From Chlorobium sp. (GTDB lineage: Bacteria > Bacteroidota > Chlorobiia > Chlorobiales > Chlorobiaceae), in the NCBI RefSeq assembly GCF_021740465.1, contig NZ_JAIOZR010000016.1, positions 1 through 47,175 of the forward strand: 47,175 bases of DNA, written 5' to 3'. Of the stretch, positions 18,463 to 27,205 are shown in pieces. Position numbers and translations under genes: made by a program. Positions within the stretch are counted from its first letter, which is position 1; the number at the start of each line of letters is the position of its first letter. Below the pieces are notes generated by a model that saw only the letters and a program-made list of their open reading frames with translations, made no database searches and was not told the DNA's origin.

Positions 18463-20478
18463 TTACGACATAAAATTCACCCTGAACACATGCGCGGGCA
18501 TCACTGCCGGGTTCAGCTCAATGTAGTTCCATTCGCCATGCCACTCGTAGCTTGCGCCGCCAAGAAGGTCTTCCATACGATAACGGCTGCCGGCATCGAT
18601 TCCGAACCGTTCGAGCGGAAAGTGCAGCCATCCGCCGTGAGTATTTGACTGGTCGAGGTTGACGACGGTCAGAATGATGTTCTGCCCGTCCGATGACTGC
18701 TTCACATACCCGATCAGCCAGTCGTGCTCATGACCTGCCGAAGCGTCGATACGCAGAAAGGTGATGTTCGATGTGCTCTGCAGCGCCTGATTCTCCTTTC
18801 TGATCCGGTTGAGAAGCGTGATTTCAGCCCTGATGTTTCCCGGCCGGTCGAGATCCCACTGCTTGATTTCGTATTTCTCCGAATCAAGGTACTCCTCCTT
18901 GCCCGGGGCGACCGGCAGATGCTCGCATAGCTCGTATGCCGGACCGTACATGCCGTAGTTCGACGAGAGGGTTCCGGCAAGCACAAGACGAATGATGAAT
19001 TTCGGACGGCCGCCGGTCTGCAGCTCTTCGTGAAGAATATCGGGCGTGTTGGGCCAGAAGTTCGGGCGCATGTAATATTTCAGTGGAGCCGAACTCAGCT
19101 CCCTGAGGTACTCCTGCAACTCCCATTTGGTGTTGCGCCAGGTAAAATAGCTGTACGACTGGGTAAATCCCGCCCTGGCAAGCCGACCCATCAAACGCGG
19201 ACGGGTAAAGGCCTCGGCAAGAAAAACCGTTTCCGGATGCTCCTCCTGTATGGTGGCAATAGCCCACTCCCAGAAAGGGAATGCCTTGGTATGCGGGTTG
19301 TCGACTCTGAAAACGGTAACCCCGCTCTCGATCCAGAAAAGAAAAATGCTGCGCAGCTCGAGCCAGAGGTTCTGCCAGTCCGGACTTTCGAAATCGAGGG
19401 GCAGAATATCCTCGTACCGTTTCGGTGGATTTTCGGCGAACTGCACTGTTCCGTCCGGGCGCCACCTGAACCACTGCGGGTGTTCTTTTACATAGGGATG
19501 GTCAGGCGAGCACTGGAAGGCGATGTCGAGCGCCACGGAGATACCGTGCCGCTCCGCTTCGGCGACAAAAGCACGAAAATCATCAAGCGTACCGAGTTCC
19601 GGATGCACCGACTTGTGCCCCCCTTCCTCACTGCCGATGGCCCAGCAGCTGCCAGGCTCATCGGGTCCCGCGACAAGCGCGTTGTTCTTTCCCTTGCGCT
19701 TGGTGATGCCGATCGGGTGTATGGGCGGCAGATAAATCACGTCGAACCCCATGCCGGCTACAAGCGGAAGCAGGCGCATGCAGTCTCGGAAGGTGCCGTG
19801 CCGGCCAGGTTCGCGGCCCCATGAACGAGGGAAAAGCTCGTACCAGGAACTGAACCCGGCTTTCGGAGTCTCAACCACCAGGGCGAGCGCCTTTTCATAG
19901 CGGGTGGCATGCGCCTTGTCGGGATAGCGCAGCATCAGCAGCTCAAGAGCTTCATCGGAAGCTGCGGTAACGGCCGCCGACTGATCCGGAGCGAGCATCT
20001 TTACCGCATAGGTCTTCAACTGCAAAGCATCGGGCTCCGGAGACCTGCCCGCTGCCTTCTCCACAAATACCGCCCCAATCCTCAGGTCGAGCAATACGTC
20101 CTGGCCCGCTTCAACTTTTTTAGACAGTCCTTTTTTCCAGGTAATGAAATGGTCGATCCATGCCTCGAGTGTATACTCGTACCTGCCCGGCTTGCCGACA
20201 GGCAGAAAACCTTCCCAGCGATCGTTCTCTCTGGGCTGCATGGCGTATCGCAGCCACTCTCCGCCACCGGCAGGCCTGCAGCAGATGGCCGCGCTTATGG
20301 TATCGGCCCCGTCGGTAAAAATGTCGGCCTCAACCGTCAACAGCTCGCCCTCCATGCATCTGATCGGGTATTTGCCCCCGTCGAGTTCGGGTACGACCTG
20401 TTCGATAATAACTCTCTGACGGCCGTCAAAATCATCGAGGATCAGATGAGGGACCGTGTGACGGAATGTGTTGTTCAT
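18463..20478 (-). CDS. glgE: Alpha-1,4-glucan:maltose-1-phosphate maltosyltransferase GlgE
   Basis: The 671-residue product has the GlgE layout: an N-terminal beta domain (PIRCMEGELLTVEADIFTDG), the segment GFSSWYELFPRSWG, PPIHPIGITKRKGKNN, DIAFQCSPDHPYV, GVTVFRVDNPHTK with the nucleophile Asp, and VFLAEAFTRPRLM with the acid/base Glu. GlgE transfers maltosyl units from maltose-1-phosphate to the growing end of alpha-1,4-glucan. The residue after HTK is Ala, where family members I recall have Pro; this is not catalytic. ATG 20478 is used because upstream codons in the same frame are not protein-like. It is the first gene of the glgE-treS operon and is divergent from prfB. Confidence 0.96.
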   Translation of the reverse strand: MNNTFRHTVPHLILDDFDGRQRVIIEQVVPELDGGKYPIRCMEGELLTVEADIFTDGADTISAAICCRPAGGGEWLRYAMQPRENDRWEGFLPVGKPGRYEYTLEAWIDHFITWKKGLSKKVEAGQDVLLDLRIGAVFVEKAAGRSPEPDALQLKTYAVKMLAPDQSAAVTAASDEALELLMLRYPDKAHATRYEKALALVVETPKAGFSSWYELFPRSWGREPGRHGTFRDCMRLLPLVAGMGFDVIYLPPIHPIGITKRKGKNNALVAGPDEPGSCWAIGSEEGGHKSVHPELGTLDDFRAFVAEAERHGISVALDIAFQCSPDHPYVKEHPQWFRWRPDGTVQFAENPPKRYEDILPLDFESPDWQNLWLELRSIFLFWIESGVTVFRVDNPHTKAFPFWEWAIATIQEEHPETVFLAEAFTRPRLMGRLARAGFTQSYSYFTWRNTKWELQEYLRELSSAPLKYYMRPNFWPNTPDILHEELQTGGRPKFIIRLVLAGTLSSNYGMYGPAYELCEHLPVAPGKEEYLDSEKYEIKQWDLDRPGNIRAEITLLNRIRKENQALQSTSNITFLRIDASAGHEHDWLIGYVKQSSDGQNIILTVVNLDQSNTHGGWLHFPLERFGIDAGSRYRMEDLLGGASYEWHGEWNYIELNPAVMPAHVFRVNFMS

Positions 20479-20682
20479 AGTCGGATTCTCAGGTTGGCAG
20501 GCCGGACGGAACCGGACAGTCAGGACAAAAGCGGTTCTCCTGCAGGAAACCCGCAATCGCCCTGTTGTATTTTCTTGAATGGAAAATAGGAAGATTTCCT
20601 CAGTATCGATAAAAGTTTGCATGCCACATGCATTTGATATTCTCTGAAAAAAATTATTCCTTAGCTTTGAAAGAAAACGAGG

Positions 20683-20721
20683 GACTTGGGAAAAGCGGAA
20701 AATCCGCTCTCCCTGCAAGTC
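20683..20721 (+). other. Nested hairpin in the prfB leader
   Basis: GACTTG (20683-20688) pairs with CAAGTC (20716-20721). Inside, AGCGGA (20694-20699) pairs with TCCGCT (20703-20708) around AAA, with GGGA/TCCC in between. The structure ends 35 bases before the prfB start. It could be a leader structure or a regulator site; no T-tract follows. Confidence 0.45.
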
Positions 20722-20756
20722 ACAGCATCTTCTAACCACAAGTATTACAAAGCATT

Positions 20757-21852
20757 ATGTTTGAACCGCAAAAAGAACGACTGCAGGCCATAGAGGAGCG
20801 CCTGGAACAGTTACGGGGGTATCTTTGACGTCGACGAGCGCAAAGAAAAAATCGATGATCTTGAAAAAATAACCGCCGACCCTGCATTCTGGAACGATCA
20901 GCAGCAGGCCAACAAAATCCTCAAGGAGTTGAACGAGCATAAATCCTGGACGGAAACGTACGATAAACTTGCAGCCGGAGCGAAAACCTGTCGTGAGGAA
21001 CTTGACATCGCCTCAGAACTCGAGGACGAGTCCTTCAACGAAGAACTTTCAGGCATCTTAGCAGCACTCGAGGGCGACATATCCTCGCTTGAGTTCAAAA
21101 ACATGCTCTCCGGCAAAGACGACCCCGGCAACGCAATCATCACCATTCATGCCGGAGCGGGCGGCACCGAAGCACAGGACTGGGCCGAAATGCTTTACCG
21201 CATGTACATGCGGTGGGCAGAACGCAAAGGATTCAAGGTCTTTACCGACGACTACCAGGAAGGCGACGGTGCCGGCATCAAGACCGCCACGCTGGAAATT
21301 CAGGGCCCGTTCGCCTATGGCTACCTGAAAGCCGAAAACGGCGTGCACCGTCTGGTTCGGGTCTCGCCGTTCGACTCGAACGCCCGCCGCCACACCTCAT
21401 TCGCCAGCGTCTACACCTATCCGGAAGCACCTCCGGACGTTGAAATCGACGTGCGCAAGGAGGATCTCGAACTCTCCACCTTCCGCAGCGGCGGCAAAGG
21501 AGGTCAGAACGTCAACAAGGTGGAAACCGCAGTACGCATCAAGCACATCCCCTCGGGCATTGTGGTCGGCTGCCAGCAGGAACGCTCGCAGTTCCAGAAC
21601 CGGGAACGGGCCATGAAAATGCTGATGGCCCAGCTCTACCAGCGGCAGCGGGAAGAGGAAGATGCCAGGAAAAGAGAGATTGAAGGGAAAAAGAAAAAAA
21701 TTGAATGGGGCAGCCAGATCCGCAGCTACGTGCTCGACGACCGACGCATCAAGGACCACCGCACCAACTATGAGCGGTTCGATATTGAAACCGTGCTCGA
21801 CGGTGACCTTGACGCATTCATGGAAAAATACCTTTCCGAATTCAGTGACTGA
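20757..21852 (+). CDS. prfB: Peptide chain release factor 2 (programmed +1 frameshift)
   Basis: Translation starts at ATG 20757 ([20 protein letters not shown]) and meets an in-frame TGA at 20826-20828 after 23 codons. A +1 shift at CTT then continues in the frame starting GAC 20827 and runs to 21852, giving about 364 residues, the normal RF2 length. The long frame has the GGQ peptidyl-hydrolysis motif in [19 protein letters not shown]. The RF2 anticodon-like loop region lies around [18 protein letters not shown]2 reads UGA/UAA stops, so the internal UGA gives autoregulation. Confidence 0.96.
20811..20829 (+). promoter_or_regulatory. RF2 programmed frameshift site
   Basis: The sequence GGGGGTATCTTTGAC has the bacterial prfB arrangement: an SD-like GGGGG stretch (20815-20819) three bases before the slippery CTT (20823-20825), then the UGA stop with C after it. 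When RF2 is scarce the ribosome slips +1 from CUU to UUU and makes full-length RF2. Confidence 0.95.
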
Positions 21853-21889
21853 ACACTCCCGAAATGATTCTAAAATTAAGAAGGAGCCC

Positions 21890-22723
21890 ATGCGAATCGG
21901 CCTGATAACCGACATGCACTTCAAGGTTAACGACAAATCCGGGGCTGCTTTCACGGCAACCCCGAGCCTTCGCGCATGTATTGAAGATTTCCGCAACAGC
22001 TCCGTCAACTTTGTCCTGCAGCTCGGAGACATGATAAACGGCACCCCGGAACAGGCGAAGGAGGAACTGCGACAGGCGCTCCCGATGCTGAATGAGTATG
22101 AAGGCACCATCCATCACGTCATAGGCAACCACTGCCTGGCTGTTCCGCAGAAAGCTCTGCTGCTTTCCCTCGGTATGGAACGTGCCTATTACTCCTTCAG
22201 AGCTGAACGGTTCCGCTTCATCGTGCTCGACGGCATGGATGTATCAGTTCTGAACAAACCGGAAACCGATGCCGACCTCAGGCTGCGGCAGTCATACCTT
22301 GCTCGACCGGAGCTGCACGACTATTGCGGCGCTGTGGGAGAGCGCCAGATCGAATGGCTCCAGAGAGAACTGCAGGAAGCAACGACAGAAAATGAATCGG
22401 TCATCGTGGTTTGCCATTTTCCGCTCCATCCCGCCACTACCGACACGAAACACGGTCTGCTCTGGAACCACCAGGAGGTCAGAAAGCTGCTCGGATCATA
22501 TCCGGCAGTCAAGGCATGCATCGGAGGCCATTACCACTACGGAGGATATTCGGAAGAAAACGGGATTCACTATCTTGTTCTGCCTGCCTTTGTCAACCGC
22601 TCGGAACATCCGGAGTCGGCATGGGCCGTTGCCGATCTTTGCGAAAACCGGCTTCGGCTTATCAGTAGCACCGGCGGCCGCTTCCTTTACGATCTCGAAC
22701 TCAACCGGAACACGGAACCATGA
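21890..22723 (+). CDS. Metallophosphoesterase (calcineurin-like)
   Basis: The 277-residue product carries the metallophosphoesterase motifs in order: LITDMHF (DxH), LQLGDMING (GDxxN-like), VIGNHCL (GNH), VVCHFPLHP and GGHYHYGGY (GHxH-like). It resembles the family that includes manganese-dependent ADP-ribose/CDP-alcohol diphosphatases. ATG 21890 is preceded by AAGGAG at three bases. The gene follows prfB by 37 bp, and its stop overlaps the start of the M23 peptidase gene by 4 bp, suggesting translational coupling. Confidence 0.9.
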   Translation: MRIGLITDMHFKVNDKSGAAFTATPSLRACIEDFRNSSVNFVLQLGDMINGTPEQAKEELRQALPMLNEYEGTIHHVIGNHCLAVPQKALLLSLGMERAYYSFRAERFRFIVLDGMDVSVLNKPETDADLRLRQSYLARPELHDYCGAVGERQIEWLQRELQEATTENESVIVVCHFPLHPATTDTKHGLLWNHQEVRKLLGSYPAVKACIGGHYHYGGYSEENGIHYLVLPAFVNRSEHPESAWAVADLCENRLRLISSTGGRFLYDLELNRNTEP

Positions 22724-23580
22724 GCATGCATCTCCTCAGAATGCTGCTTCTGCTCTATACTGCAGCAGTAACCTTCACGGGCGCAATCGCAGCGGCTTCA
22801 ACGAACCCGCTCCAGGTAGAGTTGCCGGAAACCGTTAAAAAACAGGGGGAGTTCTTCACCGTCAGGGTGAGCGGGACATCCTCAAAACCCGCGCTCTGGT
22901 TCATGGAGCGAAGCTACTCGATGTTCCGGCAGCCTGACAGCTCATGGAGAGCGATGGTGCCGGTAGAGAACCTCACAAAACCGGGAAGCTACGCGCTTCG
23001 GATAAAAACGGAGAACAGCGAGCAAAAAGTCCCCGTACAGGTGAAAGCAAACAACCGGAAAATCCAGTATATCAAGCTCGACCCGTCGAAACAGGGGCTC
23101 AAGGCAACCGAAACGGAAAAATTGCGGGTCAAGACCGCCCTGCAGACCGAAAGCCCTGAAAAGCTATACACCGGCGCTTTCCTGCGGCCATCTCCCGGAA
23201 GAACCAGCAGCCTGTTCGGCCTGAAACGATCCTACAACGGAGCTCCGGTTGAGAGCTATCATAAAGGCATCGACATATCCGCTCCTCTGGGTACGCCGGT
23301 AAAAAGCACTGCGAAAGGCAGAATCGTGCTGTGTGGAACGGTCAACGAGGGGTTCCGGGTGCACGGCAACACTGTCGTCATCGATCACGGTCAGGGACTC
23401 ACCACCATCTACATGCACCTGCACGCCATCACCGTCAAAGAATGGCAAAACGTTGAAAAGGGGGAGGTGATCGGAACGGTCGGCCATACCGGCATTTCAA
23501 CCGCCCCGCACCTGCACTGGGGGACCTACCTCTACGGCACCAGCGTCGATCCGCAGCTCTTCGAGGGAAAGACGTATTGA
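22720..23580 (+). CDS. M23-family (LytM) peptidoglycan endopeptidase
   Basis: A signal peptide (LLRMLLLLYTAAVTFTGAIA, residues 5-24) is followed by a beta-rich N-terminal region and a C-terminal M23 domain with complete zinc-site motifs: SYHKGIDISAPLGTPV (HxxxD), TTIYMHLHAI, and APHLHWG (HxH). It should hydrolyse peptide crosslinks of peptidoglycan in the periplasm, or act as a LytM regulator although its active site looks intact. The start overlaps the metallophosphoesterase stop (ATGA). It converges on the PLD-like gene 18 bp away. Confidence 0.93.
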   Translation: MSMHLLRMLLLLYTAAVTFTGAIAAASTNPLQVELPETVKKQGEFFTVRVSGTSSKPALWFMERSYSMFRQPDSSWRAMVPVENLTKPGSYALRIKTENSEQKVPVQVKANNRKIQYIKLDPSKQGLKATETEKLRVKTALQTESPEKLYTGAFLRPSPGRTSSLFGLKRSYNGAPVESYHKGIDISAPLGTPVKSTAKGRIVLCGTVNEGFRVHGNTVVIDHGQGLTTIYMHLHAITVKEWQNVEKGEVIGTVGHTGISTAPHLHWGTYLYGTSVDPQLFEGKTY

Positions 23581-23598
23581 ACCGGGCAGTGCCATCAG

Positions 23599-25335
23599 TC
23601 AGGAAAAAAGCTCACGGTCGTAAATCTTCCTCTCGTCACGATAGTACTCATCCCACCAGGGAAGCTCGCCATCCTTTCGCGGAGGCTTTCTCAGCGACAA
23701 ACTTTTCCGTGCATTCAGGGCCACTTCCTGAACAACCCTGAAGTGATAGTGATCGAACATTCTCAAGGCCTCAATTGCATACGAAACCGCAACCCTGCGG
23801 TCCCGGACAAGCAGAAGATTCTCTCCGTTTCCGGTATCGGCCGGATCGGAAAAATTGTACGAGCCGAGATAAACCCTTGCCGAGGGCTTGTTGAAATCGA
23901 TAACAATGAATTTATGATGCATGCAATTACCAACACCACCCGATCTTCCTGTCGGCTCTGATTTGAATGGCTCCGGCAAGTTCCCGGTCAATGCGGCCGG
24001 CCGCACAGGCGATACATTCCCGTTCGGCCTCTGAAGGTCGATACCCGAGAGCTTGCCGCTGACTTTTCTGTCGGAAATACCGTAGACAAACCGCTTGTTG
24101 CGGCTCGTAACACTGAAAACAGCATCCTGGATGAGGCCGGGCGTCTGATAGAGAAAGGCCAGAGAATAAAACAGCGTCGATTTCGTCGTGGCAATATCAT
24201 CAGCAACTGTTTTGAGCACCCTGTTCTCCCCCGAATGCGGTGAAAAGGTTACTTTTGCATCGATCTCCCCAAGTTGAAGATCATGCCATGTTGCCGAAAG
24301 CGTCCTGCCGAATCCTTTGACCGAGTTATGGTTCCAGTAATCTTCGAAAGCGGCAAGAAACGGGGCGACCGCGTTAGGTCCTCGCAGAATCAGAGCATTG
24401 TTCGACTGCACGAAAAAACCTCGCCATGTAAAATTTGTCGAACCGCACACCACAGCCTGAACCGCCGGGCCGTCAACGATAATGGTTTTGTTATGCTGCA
24501 GTCCGCTCATATGATGACGTTTCACGTGATCCGTCCCGGCGGACAAAGCAAGGATGCCCGCCGCCTGCGATTCGGCCGACTCCGGTTTTCCGTGATGAGC
24601 GCTGTCGTCGATAATGATTTTCAGCCGTGAGCCCAAACGCTTCAGAATCGATAGGATCCCTGGATCACAAAGATCGTATGCCACAACCCTCACCTCAGCC
24701 CGGTTATCGGCAAGTGCATCCTCAAGAAGCTCCATGATTGACTCCCTGGCTTCGAAACCCATCCATGCGAGAGCCTCCGTCGCCTTCGCATGTGAAGGCA
24801 CAAAAATCAATCCATCGTCTGCCTTCGCCGGAACAAGTTTCGAAAGGGAATCCGGATCAGGGGCAAAGCGCTCAACAAAAGCCTGTGACGATACAAAGCC
24901 GCGGGTATAGGCAACGTTGAGAAGCCCCGGATAGGTTTCCCTCCGCAGTTCGATGGCAGCCTGTTGCGACTCGCCATAACTCAGCTCATCGTAGGAATTC
25001 ATGAAAACAGGAATAACCCGGTAAACAAATTCTCCTGGCAGATCGGCATTGCGAGGGAAGTGAATCCACCTGAATTTCTGGATCGGAGAGCGCATGGTGG
25101 AATACCTGTCGGGATCGACTTCGCCTGATTTAGCGGGAAAAGCAAGACGGTTTTTCAGTGAAAAATACCGGTACCCGCCAGGCTCCCGGTACTCGATTGC
25201 AAAACCCACGAAATCTTTCGGAGGCGTACCTTTTTTCCAGCTCATCGCAAGAAGGGCCATCCCGTCACCGCGATATACTTTAAGCGAAAAAAGCGCAACG
25301 GCATTCCGGCCTGTCACCTGAAACTCTTCAGCCAT
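23599..25335 (-). CDS. Phospholipase D-like protein with two HKD motifs
   Basis: The 578-residue protein has two complete HxKxxxxD motifs, HNKTIIVD and HHKFIVID, each followed by a GSxNF segment (GSTNFTWRGFF and GSYNFSDPAD). That is a full two-lobe PLD-superfamily active site. The first 180 residues (VALFSLKVYRGDGMALLAM, FVGFAIEYREPGGYRYFSL) form a separate beta-rich region. There is no signal peptide, so it is probably cytoplasmic. The superfamily covers phospholipases, nucleases and transferases, and the substrate cannot be chosen here. Confidence 0.88.
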   Translation of the reverse strand: MAEEFQVTGRNAVALFSLKVYRGDGMALLAMSWKKGTPPKDFVGFAIEYREPGGYRYFSLKNRLAFPAKSGEVDPDRYSTMRSPIQKFRWIHFPRNADLPGEFVYRVIPVFMNSYDELSYGESQQAAIELRRETYPGLLNVAYTRGFVSSQAFVERFAPDPDSLSKLVPAKADDGLIFVPSHAKATEALAWMGFEARESIMELLEDALADNRAEVRVVAYDLCDPGILSILKRLGSRLKIIIDDSAHHGKPESAESQAAGILALSAGTDHVKRHHMSGLQHNKTIIVDGPAVQAVVCGSTNFTWRGFFVQSNNALILRGPNAVAPFLAAFEDYWNHNSVKGFGRTLSATWHDLQLGEIDAKVTFSPHSGENRVLKTVADDIATTKSTLFYSLAFLYQTPGLIQDAVFSVTSRNKRFVYGISDRKVSGKLSGIDLQRPNGNVSPVRPAALTGNLPEPFKSEPTGRSGGVGNCMHHKFIVIDFNKPSARVYLGSYNFSDPADTGNGENLLLVRDRRVAVSYAIEALRMFDHYHFRVVQEVALNARKSLSLRKPPRKDGELPWWDEYYRDERKIYDRELFS

Positions 25336-25885
25336 ATCTTTCTCCCTGTTTTAAACCTGTGCTGCAAACCCGGAAAGGCCCGGCAATTATCAGAAAAACC
25401 CATCCTCTCTGGCGTTTAAAAAAAATACAATTATTTGCGATTGTCAACACTGGCATCAACAATCACAAAACATATCTGCCCGGCCGTCGCTCCCTGTCGC
25501 TGCAGTTAATCGCCCCTTCGGAAAAGGCTTTCGTTTGTGACGGCAATCCCGGAGGCGCCTTTGCTGAAACCCTGAATTCTCCCGCATAGCGCAAGCCGCC
25601 GGTGCGGCACTGTTCGAAGAATACACCCTTTTCGGTAACCTGATATTGCCGGAAGTCAAAAAATCAACTTACATTATAAATACAATAGCAGATATCAATT
25701 GCAATGTCGTATCTCACCGGCAGGTCGCAGCCGGTTATGAGCACAGCAAATGCCTTGCAATCTCCAGGAGAACCTGCCGCCAGGCAGTGTTGGCCGTATA
25801 CATCCTGAAACATGAGGTTCTGCTCATGACTCCACGTGACTTGCCCTGAACTCGCTTTCAAAAACATCATCAGGAGGAAACCGCT
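25336..25885. other. Gap without a recognised gene
   Basis: This 550-bp region lies between divergent genes. It must hold the promoters of the PLD-like gene (minus) and of the DUF937-OmpA gene (plus). AT-rich stretches occur around 25415-25460 and 25660-25700. Short open frames in it lack ribosome-binding sites and show no family resemblance. AGGAGG at 25871-25876 is the ribosome-binding site of the next gene. Confidence 0.5.
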
Positions 25886-27136
25886 ATGGCATTGAATCTT
25901 TTGGATCTCGTCACAAAAGAGTTGTCCGGTGAAAACATCGGAAAAATCTCAGCCTTTTTAGGCGAAAGCAGTTCCGGCGTCACCAGCAGCATCGGCCCCG
26001 CTGCAGCATCGGTAATGGCCGGTCTCATGAGCAAGACATCGGCTCATGATGGTGCGCAGGACATTTTCAGCCGTATCAACAGCGGCGGATACACCGATGA
26101 TTTCCTGAAACGTTTCAGTGGCATGCTTGCCGGGAAAAGCGGAACCGACGAGCTGATCAAGGCTGGAAGTGATCTCCTGTCGTTTCTGTTCGGCAGCAAA
26201 CTCGGCAATCTGGAAGCGGTTGTTTCATCGGCAACCGGTCTGGCAAAAGGATCTTCGTCGTCCCTGCTCGCCATGCTTGCACCGCTCATCATGGGAATAC
26301 TCGGCAAGCAGGCTGCAGACGAAAATCTCGATTCCGCAGGCGTGGTGAACCTGCTGGATTCCCAGAAAGGTTTTGTTCAGAGCGCCGCGCCTGCAGCTCT
26401 GTCCAATGTTCTCGGACTGGCAAGCCTCTCGCAGCTTGGCGGTTTGCCACCATCGGCGCCGACCGGCATTCCCGGAAACATCCCTGCGTTCTTCAAAGGA
26501 CTCTGGCCGTTCCTGCTCGCCGTAGCCTTACTCCTGTTGCTCCTGAAAACCTGCGGCCTGCAGCCGGTAAAAGAGACGCCACCTCCGGCGCCAGGCGTTG
26601 CCGTCGATACGCTGCAGGCAGAAGCCGATACAGTTGAAGCCGCCCCGGATACCACAGCCGTCGCTGCAGATTCCCTTGGCTCGTTCGGGGAATACGGCCT
26701 GCCTAACGGCGTTAAGCTCAACATCCCGGAATTCGGTATCGAACGAAAACTGATCGCATTTATCGAGGACGCGACAAAACCGGCCGACAAGGAGACCTGG
26801 TTCTCGTTCGACCGGATCGTGTTCGATACCGGCAAAGCAACGCTGAAGCCGGAATCGCAGGAGCAGCTCGACAACATCAGCGAAATCCTCAAGGCTTATC
26901 CCGCTGTAGAGCTGAAATTCGGCGGCTATACGGACAATACAGGCGACCCGCAGGCCAACCTGAAGCTTTCGCAGGCGAGAGCTGAAACCGTCATGGCAGA
27001 AATTGTGAAACTCGGCACCGACAAGGCCAGGCTCGCAGCAGAGGGCTATGGGGAGCAGCATCCTGTCGCCGATAACGCAACCGAGGAAGGTCGGCAGCGT
27101 AACCGGAGGGTCGATTGCCGGGTCTCGAAAAAATGA
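25886..27136 (+). CDS. DUF937 domain fused to an OmpA-type peptidoglycan-binding domain
   Basis: Residues 1-185 match the style of DUF937 proteins (LLDLVTKELSGENIGKISAF, Ala/Gly/Ser-rich helices, APLIMGILGKQ). A membrane helix follows at about 205-221 (WPFLLAVALLLLLLKTCGL), then a Pro/Ala-rich linker, and an OmpA/MotB C-terminal domain at about 300-416 (FDRIVFDTGKATLKPES, GYTDNTGDPQANLKLSQARA, QRNRRVDCRV). The order suggests a cytoplasmic DUF937 half tethered through one helix to a periplasmic cell-wall-binding half. The start has AGGAGG nine bases upstream. Function is unknown beyond anchoring. Confidence 0.88.
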   Translation: MALNLLDLVTKELSGENIGKISAFLGESSSGVTSSIGPAAASVMAGLMSKTSAHDGAQDIFSRINSGGYTDDFLKRFSGMLAGKSGTDELIKAGSDLLSFLFGSKLGNLEAVVSSATGLAKGSSSSLLAMLAPLIMGILGKQAADENLDSAGVVNLLDSQKGFVQSAAPAALSNVLGLASLSQLGGLPPSAPTGIPGNIPAFFKGLWPFLLAVALLLLLLKTCGLQPVKETPPPAPGVAVDTLQAEADTVEAAPDTTAVAADSLGSFGEYGLPNGVKLNIPEFGIERKLIAFIEDATKPADKETWFSFDRIVFDTGKATLKPESQEQLDNISEILKAYPAVELKFGGYTDNTGDPQANLKLSQARAETVMAEIVKLGTDKARLAAEGYGEQHPVADNATEEGRQRNRRVDCRVSKK

Positions 27137-27171
27137 ACTGATCGAGCAATATTGCTGTTCTTCTTATCATG

Positions 27172-27194
27172 GCCCCCCGGATTCGCCGGGGGGC
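27172..27194 (+). terminator. GC-rich perfect hairpin just upstream of korA
   Basis: GCCCCCCGG (27172-27180) and CCGGGGGGC (27186-27194) form a perfect 9-bp stem with the loop ATTCG. It starts 35 bases after the DUF937-OmpA stop and ends 11 bases before the korA start. There is no T-tract, so it may be a factor-assisted terminator, or it may hide the G-rich stretch that would be the korA ribosome-binding site. Confidence 0.55.
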
Positions 27195-27205
27195 TCAATC
27201 GAACA

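Noticed and set aside
20929-21852. Treating prfB as starting at ATG 20929
   Set aside because: The upstream codons with the CTT-TGA frameshift site encode the normal RF2 N-terminus, so the gene starts at 20757.
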